DNA from: Viscum album
Lineage: Eukaryota; Streptophyta; Magnoliopsida; Santalales; Viscaceae
NCBI GenBank assembly: GCA_963277665.1
Contig: OY728157.1
Coordinates: forward strand, 366,248,067 to 366,312,066
Direction of reading: 5' to 3'
Length of the DNA stretch: 64,000 nt
This document shows positions 35,970-47,589 of this stretch, piece after piece (within the stretch, counting starts at the first letter, position 1; each line of letters starts with the position of its first letter). The position numbers and the translations under genes were made by a program. The notes beneath the pieces were generated by a model. It saw nothing but the letters and a program-made list of their open reading frames with translations. It was not told where the DNA came from and did no database searches.

Positions 35970-37261
35970 GTAAGGGATAACTTTTCCAATCTCGTTCTTA
36001 TCCGAGAGTGTTTATTCGTAAGTATTTACTGGGGTTATTGTTCTCATCCTTGTCCATGTTTCCTAAAAATGGTTTCATGAATGTTTAAACTCCTTTTTAA
36101 CCATTTTTACTTTTACTACATGGTATGTATGGAATCTTTATTTTACGAGGTACTTTTTGACTTTTCCGGAAAAAGTACGAGAAAAATGTTTTTTTAACTT
36201 ATAAAGCACGAACATATTTTTTTAAGATTTTATAAAGCCTTATTTTCATGAATCTTCCTAAAAAATATTTCAGGACTATTTTCAAAAAAATTCCTCTTAT
36301 TTAAAAATTGCATGAAATTTTGTGAAAAGAAAATGATTTTGAAGAAGAAAGGATATTTTTCTCAAGAATTCATTTCAAGTGTTTTATCAAAAACATTTTC
36401 CATCTAAAATGACATTATTTCATATGTGTATGTTTCAAGTATAATGTATCTATGATTTACATTGTTTCACTTTTCTTATTATGAAATGATATACATTTCT
36501 TTTATATGGATTATGTGATGATGGGATGATGTTTATGACACCCATTTTATTCGTTAGGTTATTATGGATGATGTATGTTTATTTTGTGGAACAAGTAAGA
36601 ATGATTTCATTATGAGATGGGTGGGACCTATATCTCCCTATAATGCATTGGGTAAAGATTTATATCTCAAGAGATAGACATGGCTGGAATGGTAAGTCAA
36701 TCTGGTTCAGTGTTACAGGACTGAAACGAGGAGTGAACTCAATTCAGAAAGGGACTTTGTCCACTAAGATGGTCATGGCAGCAATGCCTTGGCTACTATG
36801 GAAATCATAACATGTGATTAATGGATGCCACAATTACATTGTTTATTCCCATACTAATTTATCATGTTTAATGTTTCTTCATGATATATGCCTTACGTAC
36901 TTCCATGTTTTATGCCATTTCTCTAGATTTTGATGTTTAGATTTTATGATCATGTTTTTTACATTCAAATGTCTTAGGATTATTTTATGTTCTCTATTCT
37001 TACCCTTACTGAGCATTTGAGCTCAACCATTATATGTTTTCTTTTCCCCCAGATTTAAATAAAGGTTTTAGGTAAGAAAACATAAGGGGAAGATCATTAA
37101 TGGAGATTTTGAAGATCTTTCACCATGATTAGAAGATTATATTCCGAGTTTCCAAAGACACTAAACTATTACGATCCTTGTGTGTCTGTTTTTGTTATGT
37201 ATTATGTATTCCGAAAAAGTAATTTAATGTCCATGTACATCAAGCTTCGGGTCTCTACAGT

Positions 37262-37272
37262 TGGTATCAGAG
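37262..37272 (+). other. tRNA-iMet primer binding site
   Basis: TGGTATCAGAG directly follows LTR B with two bases between. It matches the plant initiator-Met primer site at all 11 positions and fixes the LTR end and the element's orientation. Confidence 0.85.
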
Positions 37273-37502
37273 AAAAGGTTTAGTCAACCTTTGGAAACTA
37301 GGATACGAAATCTTTAGTGAGATCCCTAGAGATATTTCTCAGGTATGCTTAGGGATGTCCCTAAGGTTAAGTATAAGTATAGGTTATAGTCCTAGAATTA
37401 TGGTAACGATATTAGATTAAACCTAAGATGTTAGATATTAAAGTTACTCCCCCTTTTATTAGGATTTTTGCCTCTCACACTATTATTTTTGGGTTTTAGA
37501 AT

Positions 37503-37990
37503 ATGGCTGGAAAGAAGATGATTCCCGATAATGGAAGATATGATGGACAATGGAATGATATTTTTCATGTGCAACCAAATGGAATGGGATTTGGATGTCC
37601 GAACATCATTATTATGTCTAATAGGCAATCTCATAATATGATCAATAAAATCAAATTTGGTAAGTTTCCTAACTTGGATAATATGAGAAAGATGGATTTT
37701 CATGATGATCATAGAGGAAAGAAAGTTCAATTTCCCCTATGTAAATCATGTGGGAAGAGGTATCAAGGAGAATGTTTCAAAGGAACTGGAAGATGCTTTG
37801 GGTGTGGAAAATAAGGACACAAAGCTAGTAAGTGCAAATGAAAAGGTTCAGTTAACACCATGGATGAGGATAATGGTATTTCTATGACATCAATAATGGT
37901 TAAATATTTTAAATGTGGAATGTATGAGCATTATGCAAACCAATTCTCTAAGAGAAAGTCCCATGAAGAGAATCAATATGGTCGTATGGG
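37503..37990 (+). pseudogene. Shortened gag of the Del/Tekay-like element
   Basis: The frame starts with MAGKKM at 37503, 240 bases after the primer site, and soon reaches the C-terminal part of a Tekay-type gag: CKSCGKRYQGEC, then GTGRCFGCGK, a stop at 37812-37814, and GHKASKC in the same frame. Read through the stop this is a CX2CX4HX4C knuckle. A second knuckle-like stretch, VKYFKCGMYEHYANQ, follows at about 37899. The capsid part expected before the knuckle (several hundred residues in full elements) is missing, so the gene is internally deleted. It would have coated element RNA; in this state it is not functional. Confidence 0.7.
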
Positions 37991-38683
37991 TAGTATTTAT
38001 GTTGATGATGATTAAGAGACTACAAATGATATGTGAGATGAAGGAATTGTTGAAGCTCAGTCAATGGTTTAAGAAGGTAGTGGAATGATTACATGTTTAT
38101 CAAGTGTAATGATGTATAAGTAATCTCATGGTATTATGGAATAAAGAGACATCTAAGGATTGTTACACTGTTGTCTTTCCTTAAGTTCTGAAAGTGTATG
38201 ATGAATGGTACCAGTAACCTTGAAAGGTTATTCAGATATTTTTGGAAAGTAGATGATATGCACAAAATGATGTGATAAGGAGAAAATTAAATGTTTGATA
38301 TTATTCATGAGCTCATGACTGATATAAGGAGAAGGTTGTATCATGGTTTGAGTATATAGATTTTTTGGTTTTTGGTCTGTGGAAAGAGTTAACTTTGGAC
38401 AGCATTCATGTTTTCACTAAGGTTTAATGGGTATTCATTTTTCAAGAGAATAAATGATTAAGGTATTCACATGATTGGAATGTGACCAACAAGATATACG
38501 GGGGATTAATTATGGTATTCACATGCTTGGTTGATGACATTTAAAGTAATCATTTTCTTTATACTATGAGATTGGACTAATGTATTTTGGATAAGCCTAA
38601 AGATTGGAATGAATTATGTTGGACATAAGTTAGTATTGTTTAAGGCTAGAATTTTTTTCGATATTATTTATAATGTAGTTTTA
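37991..38683. other. Internal element sequence without recognised gene
   Basis: Only stop-rich frames on both strands; I see no protease or reverse transcriptase motif, in contrast to full Del/Tekay elements. Confidence 0.5.
38676..38683. repeat. SINE target duplication TAGTTTTA, left
   Basis: TAGTTTTA occurs at 38676-38683 and again at 38819-38826, on either side of the tRNA-like insert. Confidence 0.6.
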
Positions 38684-38818
38684 GAAAAAGAACAACCTGC
38701 AGGACGAGAGACAGCCCATCGCGTCAGACACGACTGTGGGAATCGAACTCACAACTGAAGTGCGACAAGCCTTTATCGCCTACCACTGGCCTACAGAAAG
38801 TCCCTATTTAGTAGAAAC
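38684..38818 (-). mobile_element. tRNA-derived SINE, minus strand, about 135 bp
   Basis: On the minus strand the insert has a polymerase III A-box-like stretch (GGCCAGTGGTAGGCG, 38780-38794) and a B box (GTTCGATTCCC, 38738-38748), about the spacing of tRNA promoters. It is followed by a GC-rich body and a T-rich tail (TTGTTCTTTTTC) abutting an 8-bp direct repeat. No cloverleaf acceptor stem can be made, so it is not a tRNA gene. The T-rich tail resembles that of Au/S-type plant SINEs. LTR copies B and C cannot show the empty site because the insert is in the internal region. Confidence 0.7.
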
Positions 38819-39471
38819 TAGTTTTATTATATTAAGCAGTATGATATATGAAGAATAAGTCCATTTTAGGAACCATATATGAATAATCTCACTATAGATG
38901 GACTTATGTATTTAACGTTTCTAACCTTTTGTTTGAGACAGATGGAATGACCCATCATTCTATCACATGATCTGCTAACAATTCACGAATGACAAATTCA
39001 ACTTCATTTGTTTAAGAGATGAAGTAGAAATTGTCCAAAGAATGACCAACAATGAGACTGTACCAAAATCATGAAAGTATTTATTCTAATTCTAATTTCA
39101 TCATCTTTAGGGAAATGATCTTGAGAACAAAAAATGCGGTCCTAGTGCCCTTATATCCGATGAATCAGATGGTACCTTAGATCATCACAAATCTATGGTT
39201 TTGTGATTGATGGTTTTTTCATAGCCATGTTCTCTACCATTCTCCATCATAATTTGATGGTTAGATTTTTCTTCCATATCCATATTTTCACCTATGTTCT
39301 CCTATGTGGAATCCCGGTGATTAGTTAATTTGGGTAACCATTATGTTTCATACTTTAGTTTTTTAAAGCCATGTTTTTGTATTCTTTTTTATGATGTGTG
39401 TTTCAATTAAATAAACCTTTGAGTAGTAAACCATTTATAACCATGATGAATTTCGAGGGTGAAATTCATTT
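38819..39471. other. Internal element sequence without recognised gene
   Basis: Between the SINE and the purine tract no frame on either strand gives a known domain; stops are frequent. Confidence 0.5.
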
Positions 39472-39485
39472 TAAGGGGGGTAGAA
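39472..39485 (+). other. Polypurine tract before LTR copy C
   Basis: TAAGGGGGGTAGAA directly precedes TGTAACACC of LTR C, the expected place for the plus-strand primer of an LTR element. Confidence 0.8.
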
Positions 39486-42400
39486 TGTAACACCACGAGA
39501 TTCTATGAAAAATATTCCTTTTAATTTCATTAATATATTGTGTTGTATGCTACACCAAAAGGAGCTTACACAACATGCATCCCTGACTTGTCTTGCATTT
39601 CACGCAATCGCGACCTTCCACGATAGCGTGTGTTATAAGTAATATCGAGTTTCGCTAAACATCGATATGTTATATAAACTTGCCGTTATGAATAGTACAA
39701 CCCACTTATTGAAAGTTTAAAAATCTTATCTTTAAAAATGGAATTCTTTTTTTGATTTAGAATATCGAAATTAGCCTTGGGTGAATCTTTGGTATTTTTC
39801 TGAAAACTTTCAATTTTTGATGAATAGTAAAAAAACACTAGGTTACTATTCAAAAACCGACTTTTTATTTAAATAATTATTTATTTTATTTAAATTTATT
39901 TTAGGTAAAAATTGATACATAATACCTATATAAGTTCAATATAATTCATTGGAGTCATTTTATAATAATTTAGATATATAAAAATTTTATTGAACTTTTG
40001 ACCGTCTTTTACCCACCTCCTATGAGAATTTGCAAATTTACATAAAACGTAATTTTACTTCTTTTTTGAATGGAATTTCAAAAATATGAAAGACCCGGTT
40101 GATGTCAGTATGTAAAATGTGGTTCAATGAGATGAAAATAATTTTTGGTGAATAGTGACTTTTTACTTTTATTTACCACGGTTAAAAGTAAATAGGGTAA
40201 TTAAGAGTAAAAATGATATTATTATTACTCTAACAATGTCCTAATTCTATTAGATAAGTGTATTCGACCAAAAACAACCTTAGGAATAAAATATGACCAT
40301 TTAGGACCACTTGGATTAGATTAGGACATTTAATATTAATTTATTTAATGAAATGTTAAAATAGTTAAAATCATAGATTAATAACTAATGAATTTTTAAT
40401 ATACGGTTATACATTAGATAAATTCGACAATAAATATTAATTAGAAAGATAAAACTATTTCCTACATAATGGTATTTTATTTGTATTTTTTATACTTTAC
40501 ATAATTTAATTTATTTATGACACAATGATGATGTAGTAATTATATTATTAATGAAATATTGACATATGTTATAAATACCCAAATAATTGTAATTTGAGAC
40601 TTTTTATGAATTAAAATAATTTTATATGTTAATATGATATGTTAGTATTGATTTAATTATCTTTTTTAGAACTATTGTTTCTGTTTTGATTTTCAAAAAA
40701 CTCAATTACCAAATAGTGTCAAAATTAACATAAAATGGTTTTTTTAAAAAAATATGATATTATTAATTGTTATTTTATTCCTAAAAATATAAGGTTCGGC
40801 CAAATGACATAGATAAGGTTATATATATTAATAATAAACAACATGGGGTTCTTTTGGCTTGTTATAGTACGTTTATTAACCTTATAGTGTAAGAAAACAA
40901 GAAGACACGGTAAACGTTAAATTATCTAACTTAAAGTTAAATCTACATGATAAGGTTAAAATGGAAGGATAAATTTGTCTAAATTATATTGGATGAGAGG
41001 ATTTCGACACATCCCAACCTTAGCTTAGAAATAAAACAATTTGGAGCTATTAAAAACCGAATATGACATTATAATAAAATAATATTTTTAGTTTTTCCTA
41101 AGGTTCCCCTCTCCTCCCTTATAAAATGGCACCTCATCCCTTTCTTCCTCACACCACTTTGAGCCGTCAAGATCGGCCAAAACCTGCCGATTTCTCTTCT
41201 CCACTTCCCTAGAAACATCCTAGAGGTCCTGGTCCTCTTCAATGACCAATTTTAGTGCCCTAGGAGGAGGTCTCAAAGAGGCACTTCAAAGAAGAGGTAA
41301 CGTCCGTTACCGATTCTTTCAACTTTATTTCTTCTTCCACTTATTATTTTTTAGTTTTTTCATTATGATGTAATAAAATCAGTATAACTCATATACTGAC
41401 ATGTTATTATAAGTATGAAACAACCCTATTTCACCATCTATCCATCCTACGGAAAATGAAATCACCACGCGTGCCTTCGTTTGGAATACCGTCTCCACGC
41501 CGTGGTGTAATAAATTTTTCCACCACCACCTTACATGGATGGGTATAATGGTGTAAATAAATAACTATATATGGTTATTGTAAAGTGATATTGATTCTGT
41601 AATATTATACATACACTTGAATACAATTCCACGATCATGGGAATGATATCATCGCTCGTGTGTACGTATGGACTACATTCTCCACGAACGCGATGAGATT
41701 CATTTTCCATGATTCTCCATTAAAGAATGATTATAAAGTATATATAATGAATAATAATGAAATATATGACATAATGAAGATACTGGATTTATGTATATAT
41801 ATATATATATATTTCATCTACTTACTTCTATTCAAGTGAAAAAGAAAACGAAAATAGAGTTCATGCGTACGTACGGCCTAACGTCTCCATGAATGGTGTG
41901 TTTCATTTCATTTATCTATCTATTATATACATTTATGTATATATATAATGAATATATATGATATATAAATAATATTTTTACATTCTATAAGTAAGAAAAT
42001 CATGATATAAGTAATAATAATATCAAGAACAACAAGTCCAAACACGTATGATAAAAGAAACAATTTTACCAAAAACAGTACTTTAACATGGAATTGACAA
42101 ATAAACGGGTTATATAAATACCTAAGTGAACCATATATGATATAAAACAATTAATATTATTCTATAATAATTCAATTAAATTATTTAAATCATTATATAG
42201 GATGTTCGGATACATACGAAGCATATCAGACATTAGGTAAGGGATAACTTTTCCAATCTCGTTCTTATATGAGATTGTTTATTCGTAAGTATTTACTGGG
42301 GTTATTGTTCTCATCCATGTCCATGATTTATAAAAGTGGTTTCATGAATGTTTAAACTAATTTTTACTCATTTTTAAATTCTACTACATTTTATGTATAG

Positions 42401-43525
42401 AATCTTTCTTTTTCGAGGTACTTTTTGACTTTTCTGGCAAAAGTACGAGAAGAATGTTTTTTTTAACTTATATGGCACTGAAGTATTTTTTTACGGTTTT
42501 ATAAAGCCTTATTTTCATTAATATTCCTCCAACATATTTCATGAATATTTAAAAAAATCCTTTTATTTAAAAATATCATGACATTTTGTGAAAAGAAAAT
42601 GATTTTGAAGAAGAAAGGATATTTTTCTCAAGGATTCTTGTCAAGTGTTTTATCAAAACCATTTTCCATCTGAAATGACATTATTTCATATGTGTATGTT
42701 TCAATTATAATGTCTCTATGCTTTACATTGTATCAATTTTCTTATTATGAAATGATATCCATTTATTTTACATGAATTATGTGATGATGGGATGATGTTT
42801 ATGACACCCATTTTATTCGTTGGGTTATTTTGGATGATGTAAGTTTATTTTGTGGCAAAAGTAAGAATGATTTCATTATGAGATTGGTGGGACCTATATC
42901 TCCATTCAATTCATTGGGTAAAGATTTATATATCATGAGATAGACATGGCTAGAATGGTAAATTAATCCGGTTCAATGTTACAGGACTGGAACGAGGAGT
43001 GAACTCGATTCAGAAAGGGACTTTGTCCACTAAGATGGTCTTGGCAGCAATGCCTAGCATACTGTGGAAATCATAACATGTGATTAATGGATACCACAAT
43101 TAAATGTTTTATTCCCATGATAATTTTTCATGATTAATGTATCTTTATGATATATTCCTTACGTACTTCCATGTTTTATGCCACTGCTCATGATTTTGAT
43201 GTTTAGATTTTATGGTCATATTTTTTACATTCAAATGTCTTAGGATTGTTTTATGTTCTCTATTCTTACCCTTAATGAGCATTTGAGCTCACCCTTTATA
43301 TGTTTTCTTTTCCACATGATTTAAAGAAAGGATTTAGGTAAAAAAACATAAGGGGAAGATCATTAATGGAGATGTTGAAGATCTTTCACCACGATTAGAA
43401 GATTATATTCCGAGTTTCCAGAGACACTAAACTATTACGATCCTTGTGTGTCTATTTTTGTTATGTATTAAGTATTCTGAAAAAGTAATTTAATGTACAT
43501 GTACGTCAAGCTTCGGGTCTCTAAA
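39486..43525 (+). repeat. 3' LTR (copy C) of the Del/Tekay-like element
   Basis: Starts TGTAACACCACGAGATTC and ends near GTCTCTAAA, aligning with copy B throughout. TATA box at 41120-41126, leader donor-like site at 41297, degenerate GTACGTACG motif units near 41470, 41660 and 41853, and the 36-nt segment at 42201-42236. The later acceptor-like site of copies A and B (CCCCAG, about 3366 and 37052) is lost here (CCACATG at 43313). Confidence 0.88.
41120..41126 (+). promoter_or_regulatory. TATA box of LTR copy C
   Basis: CTCCCTTATAAAATGG, same position as in copies A and B. As the 3' LTR it could drive readout transcription into LTR(iii). Confidence 0.6.
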
Positions 43526-43546
43526 ATATATATATATAAATATGGA

Positions 43547-46500
43547 GGTTGGAACCAATATTTTTGGACTTTCTATTATTCTTTTTTCTTAATTGAGTTT
43601 TTGGAGTGTTTTAAAGAATCTGGATCATTAATGAATGCTTTGGGATAATTTATATTATCTTGTTATTTTTATTAACTACATAATTTGAATATATATGGTT
43701 TTATATAACTAGTTAATTGGGTTTTGTTTATTAATTTCCAATCTTCTCATTTAATAAAATTGTGTCAAATTCGAAGCTCATGTGAACAAGTGCAGTCCAA
43801 TGATAACTTTTCCTAACACATGAGGTTTATAAACCTATTTTTATTATTATATACATTTATATTTTTTTAAGAGTCTTAAGACATGTTTTCAAATTCATAA
43901 ATGAGTATTTTTATTATTTTCAAAACTATTTGAGTTCATACAAATTGTCAAATATGTTAGAGAGACCATTCTGAAAGCCCTTTTTTATATTAAACATCTA
44001 TTTGATCTATCTCTTTTCATCACATATGTTTATTAAGTCCCTATTATCCATAAAAAAATTTTAAGTATACACATTACAATCCATTATCCCATTTAAAACT
44101 TTCGGTAGAAGTAAATTCTTGATCATAAATGATATTAATTTTTAAAGATGGACAAGTTGTCTTGTCCACTACATCCTTAAAAAGAATATTTAAAGGCTTA
44201 TTTGAAATGTTTAACGATGTTTGGAGCTATTTTGGGAAAAAATATAATGATTCAAATATGTAATGGAGAAAAAATATCATTCAAATATAAATAGGGTGTT
44301 CACACTATATATAACGATCTAATGATGAATCTACTCCTTACAAATATAGAAAATAAATAAATCTATATTGTTGTTAAATTTTTGAAACTCATAAAAAATC
44401 ATAACTACTACAGTGGTAGATTGAAAAAGAAAAAAATAAAAAAAATACTGCTAAAATTCTAAAATTGAAAACTACTAACATAATCACAAGGTGTTTGGAG
44501 GTTATGTTTTTTAAATGGGAGTGAAGATCACACCATTATTAAGTAAAATATATTTTTTACATTTTATTTCACCTTTTAGCCCAATGTTCCTCTTCTAGCC
44601 ATAGTTTTTTACAATTTAAAACCTATCAATCCTTAATCATGGAACGAACTTCCAAATTCCTAATAATTTCAACAATATTACAACTCTGTCAAGTTGAGGG
44701 ATTTGGAAGATAAAAAACCAATATAGATCATGAATGTTTCTAAGAATGAGAAATACTTTATTTTAAAATACTCAAGGGAAGATAGAGATATACTTCTAAG
44801 GATGTTAGTACAATATACACATCATTATTTATATGAGATTAAATAATTTGTTATGTTTAGTGAGTAATGATATATTTGAGATCTGTATAAGAAGAAAGAT
44901 AATTATGGGGATTTTTAATTTAAATATTCTACTGAATCTATATTGGGAAATCAATTTTGACCTAAATATTAGATGATTACCTAGGTTCTTAGTGATTAAG
45001 TACGAGGAAATTGAAATATCTCAAATGCTCACTATTTTTTCTATAATTAAATACTTCAAATTCCTACAATATTTTCATTTTATGGATAATGCTCATATTT
45101 TCGGGTTTTCAAAATAAATTATAATTTAATATTAATAAGAAATAATTATTTATTATTATTTTTTTATTCATTTCTAGAGTTATTTTTAAAAATCCATAAT
45201 TTTAATATATGTTTTTTTAATTTTTATTTTAAGCAGACATTGTGAAGATACTATGAATAAATTTGTTTTATTCTTGGGATGTGTCAATTTTTTTGTCATT
45301 ATGAAATATTTGATGAAGTATCCACTCAAAAATTTAGAAAAGGACCTTCATGCTTTAGATTTTATTATTGGTATGTAAGACATTCTTGAATAGAAGTCAA
45401 AATACTAATGTATTGTATTTAATAGTGCTATGAAATACCTTGGTATGGGTACATAAAATATTATCCTTTAATTATTAAAGATAATAATTCATGTGAAAGA
45501 TAATTTTCCATGTGTTAGATTTTTGGATGTATCAGATGACCTACATAAGTTTTATACTTAAGAAAAATATCAATTTGGTAGAATCTGTAAGATATTTTTT
45601 GAATTAAAAATGTGATAAAGAATATTTTTGTGGATCTTAAATAATTTATAGATTTGATAAATTTGACTGGGATGATATATATGTTTTTATCCATGGATAC
45701 AAAAGATTCATAATATTTTGTACTTAGAAACTATAGTGTTACATAAACTTTTCATATATAACATAAGATTTCTACACTAAAAAATATGATCTATATAGTA
45801 ATATAGAGAATTAATGATGTGTAAGGATTTTTACATATAAAATTATAGCCAACACATTCTAGGTTGAGAAGGAAACTACTATACCATGGAATATGATAGT
45901 TGTAGATCGTAATGGAATTCCAAATACACGAAGGAGAACCTTCTGGTGTATACATAATCATGGTGATGAATAAATATAATGAATTATAAAGATACTAAAA
46001 ATTATGAATAATATTATCATGGTGAATTTCACTAGACATTTTGAGAAGCATTGTACCAATCAAAATTTTCACATGCCATGGTGAAGAATGTTTTTCGTTG
46101 TGTTATTTAGAGAGAGATGCATGAAACCACATCAGAGATAGATTTATCAATATGAAAAAGGTCAAATGAAAAAAATTATGTGGAAACCATCATGATATTT
46201 TTATCAAAGTTTTATTATTTAATATTTTCAACACATAGATGCATGAAAGGGGCCACATGAGAAGAATTAAACAATAGTTTGAATTCAAAAACTAATAATG
46301 ATTTATCCACCTAATAAAAGACTGAATATTAGTACCATGTCAAAACTTGTTTTTGTCCATTAAATACAAAATAGGAATATCTACCAATTTCTTTCTAAAT
46401 ACCATTACTTAAATTTATTTTTAACATATTTTCCCTCTATTTAAAATGATAGTTATTTTGTTAGAGATTTTGAATTATTACATATTTGAAACTTGGACGT

Positions 46501-47278
46501 TTACCTTATGATTAATTTATAGTTTCTTATTTATTTTAATTGTAATTAAATAAATTTTTTTATTTTTTTATTAAATGGATTGTTTTTTCTCTCTCCTATC
46601 TATTTTTTCTCTTTTTATTCTCTCTTCACTATGATCTCCAACACTATTTATGGCGATGGACTAACTTGAGGGATCTCCCAAGGAATAAATCTAGTATTGA
46701 ACCCAAGTATTTGACCATTAATGTTTAGTGGTTCTTATCTGGTTAGGGTTTTCCAAGGATGATTTTTAGTGTGCAAAGGTGATAGTTTGTCATCACTATA
46801 TTTTTCAAGGTTTTAACTTCTTATTCCACTCTATTTTCCCTCTCCTCTCTAAATTATAAGGAATATAATGGATCATGGATAAAATAGTGTTGAATGGTTG
46901 GGATTTCATATAAGGAGGCTGTTTTAAATATTAATTTTGATTATGGATCCATTTATCATTTTTACCAATGAGTTGGTGAATTTTTAGTGTACATAGAGAT
47001 TTTTAGGTACACGATATTTTCAAAACCATGTTAAAAGAGTATGATCACACATACTATAGAGTGTAATCATTACGCAGTTATGATACTATCCATATTACAA
47101 TGAAGTTACACTATGGATGATTATTCTTGTATTATTTACTTTTTTCTAACCTCATTCATTCTTCCTGAATTGCATATTTATGTTTATGTTCATTTATTTT
47201 AAAATTCAACCCCCAATTAATTTGTTTTCATAAAAAAAAAAAAGAATAAATAAAATCGATTGTATTAGTTACTGTATG
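43547..47278 (+). mobile_element. LTR(iii) of the older tandem element
   Basis: Begins GGTTGGAACCAAT (a TGTTGGAACC-type start with the first base changed) and aligns with LTR(ii) through to the primer-like sequence at 47280. It is about 3.7 kb and uninterrupted. The place equivalent to the gypsy insertion in LTR(ii) is near 45985-46015. No gene is visible. The long AT-rich stretch has no known RNA or protein feature. Confidence 0.6.
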
Positions 47279-47420
47279 AATTGTTATCTAATAGAGTATC
47301 AAGAGATACAATCTTGGATATCCACTATTTTACACTAGTAAAATAAATATTATTTTTTTACACATTGAGATGGGTGCATCAGGGTTGGATTATCCCATTG
47401 AGACAATTTCAAGGATCATA
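47279..47420 (+). mobile_element. Start of a third internal region, INT3
   Basis: TAAATATTATTTTTTTACACATT at about 47341 lines up with TAAATATTATTTTTATAAACATT at 31588, so homology to INT2 continues past the LTR end. It fades by about 47420. This shows the array goes on beyond LTR(iii) rather than ending with it. Confidence 0.5.
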
Positions 47421-47589
47421 ACATGTATCAGTTTTCCTGATATTACTTCTTGAATACTGATGCGAGACAATTTTGTTTCCTTGATGTAGTATCAACTTAT
47501 TTGTTAATATTACATATCATTTTGTTTACTCTGGAATATATTTGTGTTTAATCGTATACGACAGATAATATAAATACCTAATTACTTAT

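Larger units (their letters stand above)
33228..37259 (+). repeat. 5' LTR (copy B) of the Del/Tekay-like element
   Basis: Begins at the position equivalent to TGTAACACC of copy C (here ATTAACACC) and ends GTCTCTACA before the primer site. It contains the TATA box, leader exon, three GTACGTACG motif units and a 36-nt AG...GTAAGG segment. Open frames such as 33247-33516 are not conserved as protein between the copies. Confidence 0.88.
33228..43525 (+). mobile_element. Del/Tekay-like LTR element with 4 kb LTRs and only a gag remnant inside
   Basis: LTR B (33228-37259) and LTR C (39486-43525) are direct repeats of about 4.03 kb, followed and preceded by a primer site and a purine tract respectively. 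The internal part is only 2.2 kb and holds a shortened gag with zinc-knuckle motifs and a SINE; no protease, reverse transcriptase or integrase is seen. It is non-autonomous and would depend on enzymes from a full relative. AAAAT occurs at both borders (33223 and 43523), but the exact end of LTR C is eroded, so the target duplication is uncertain. Confidence 0.88.

Noticed and set aside
38700..38800. A tRNA gene on the minus strand
   Set aside because: A and B boxes are present, but no acceptor stem or anticodon arm can be formed, and T-rich tail plus direct repeats indicate a SINE.
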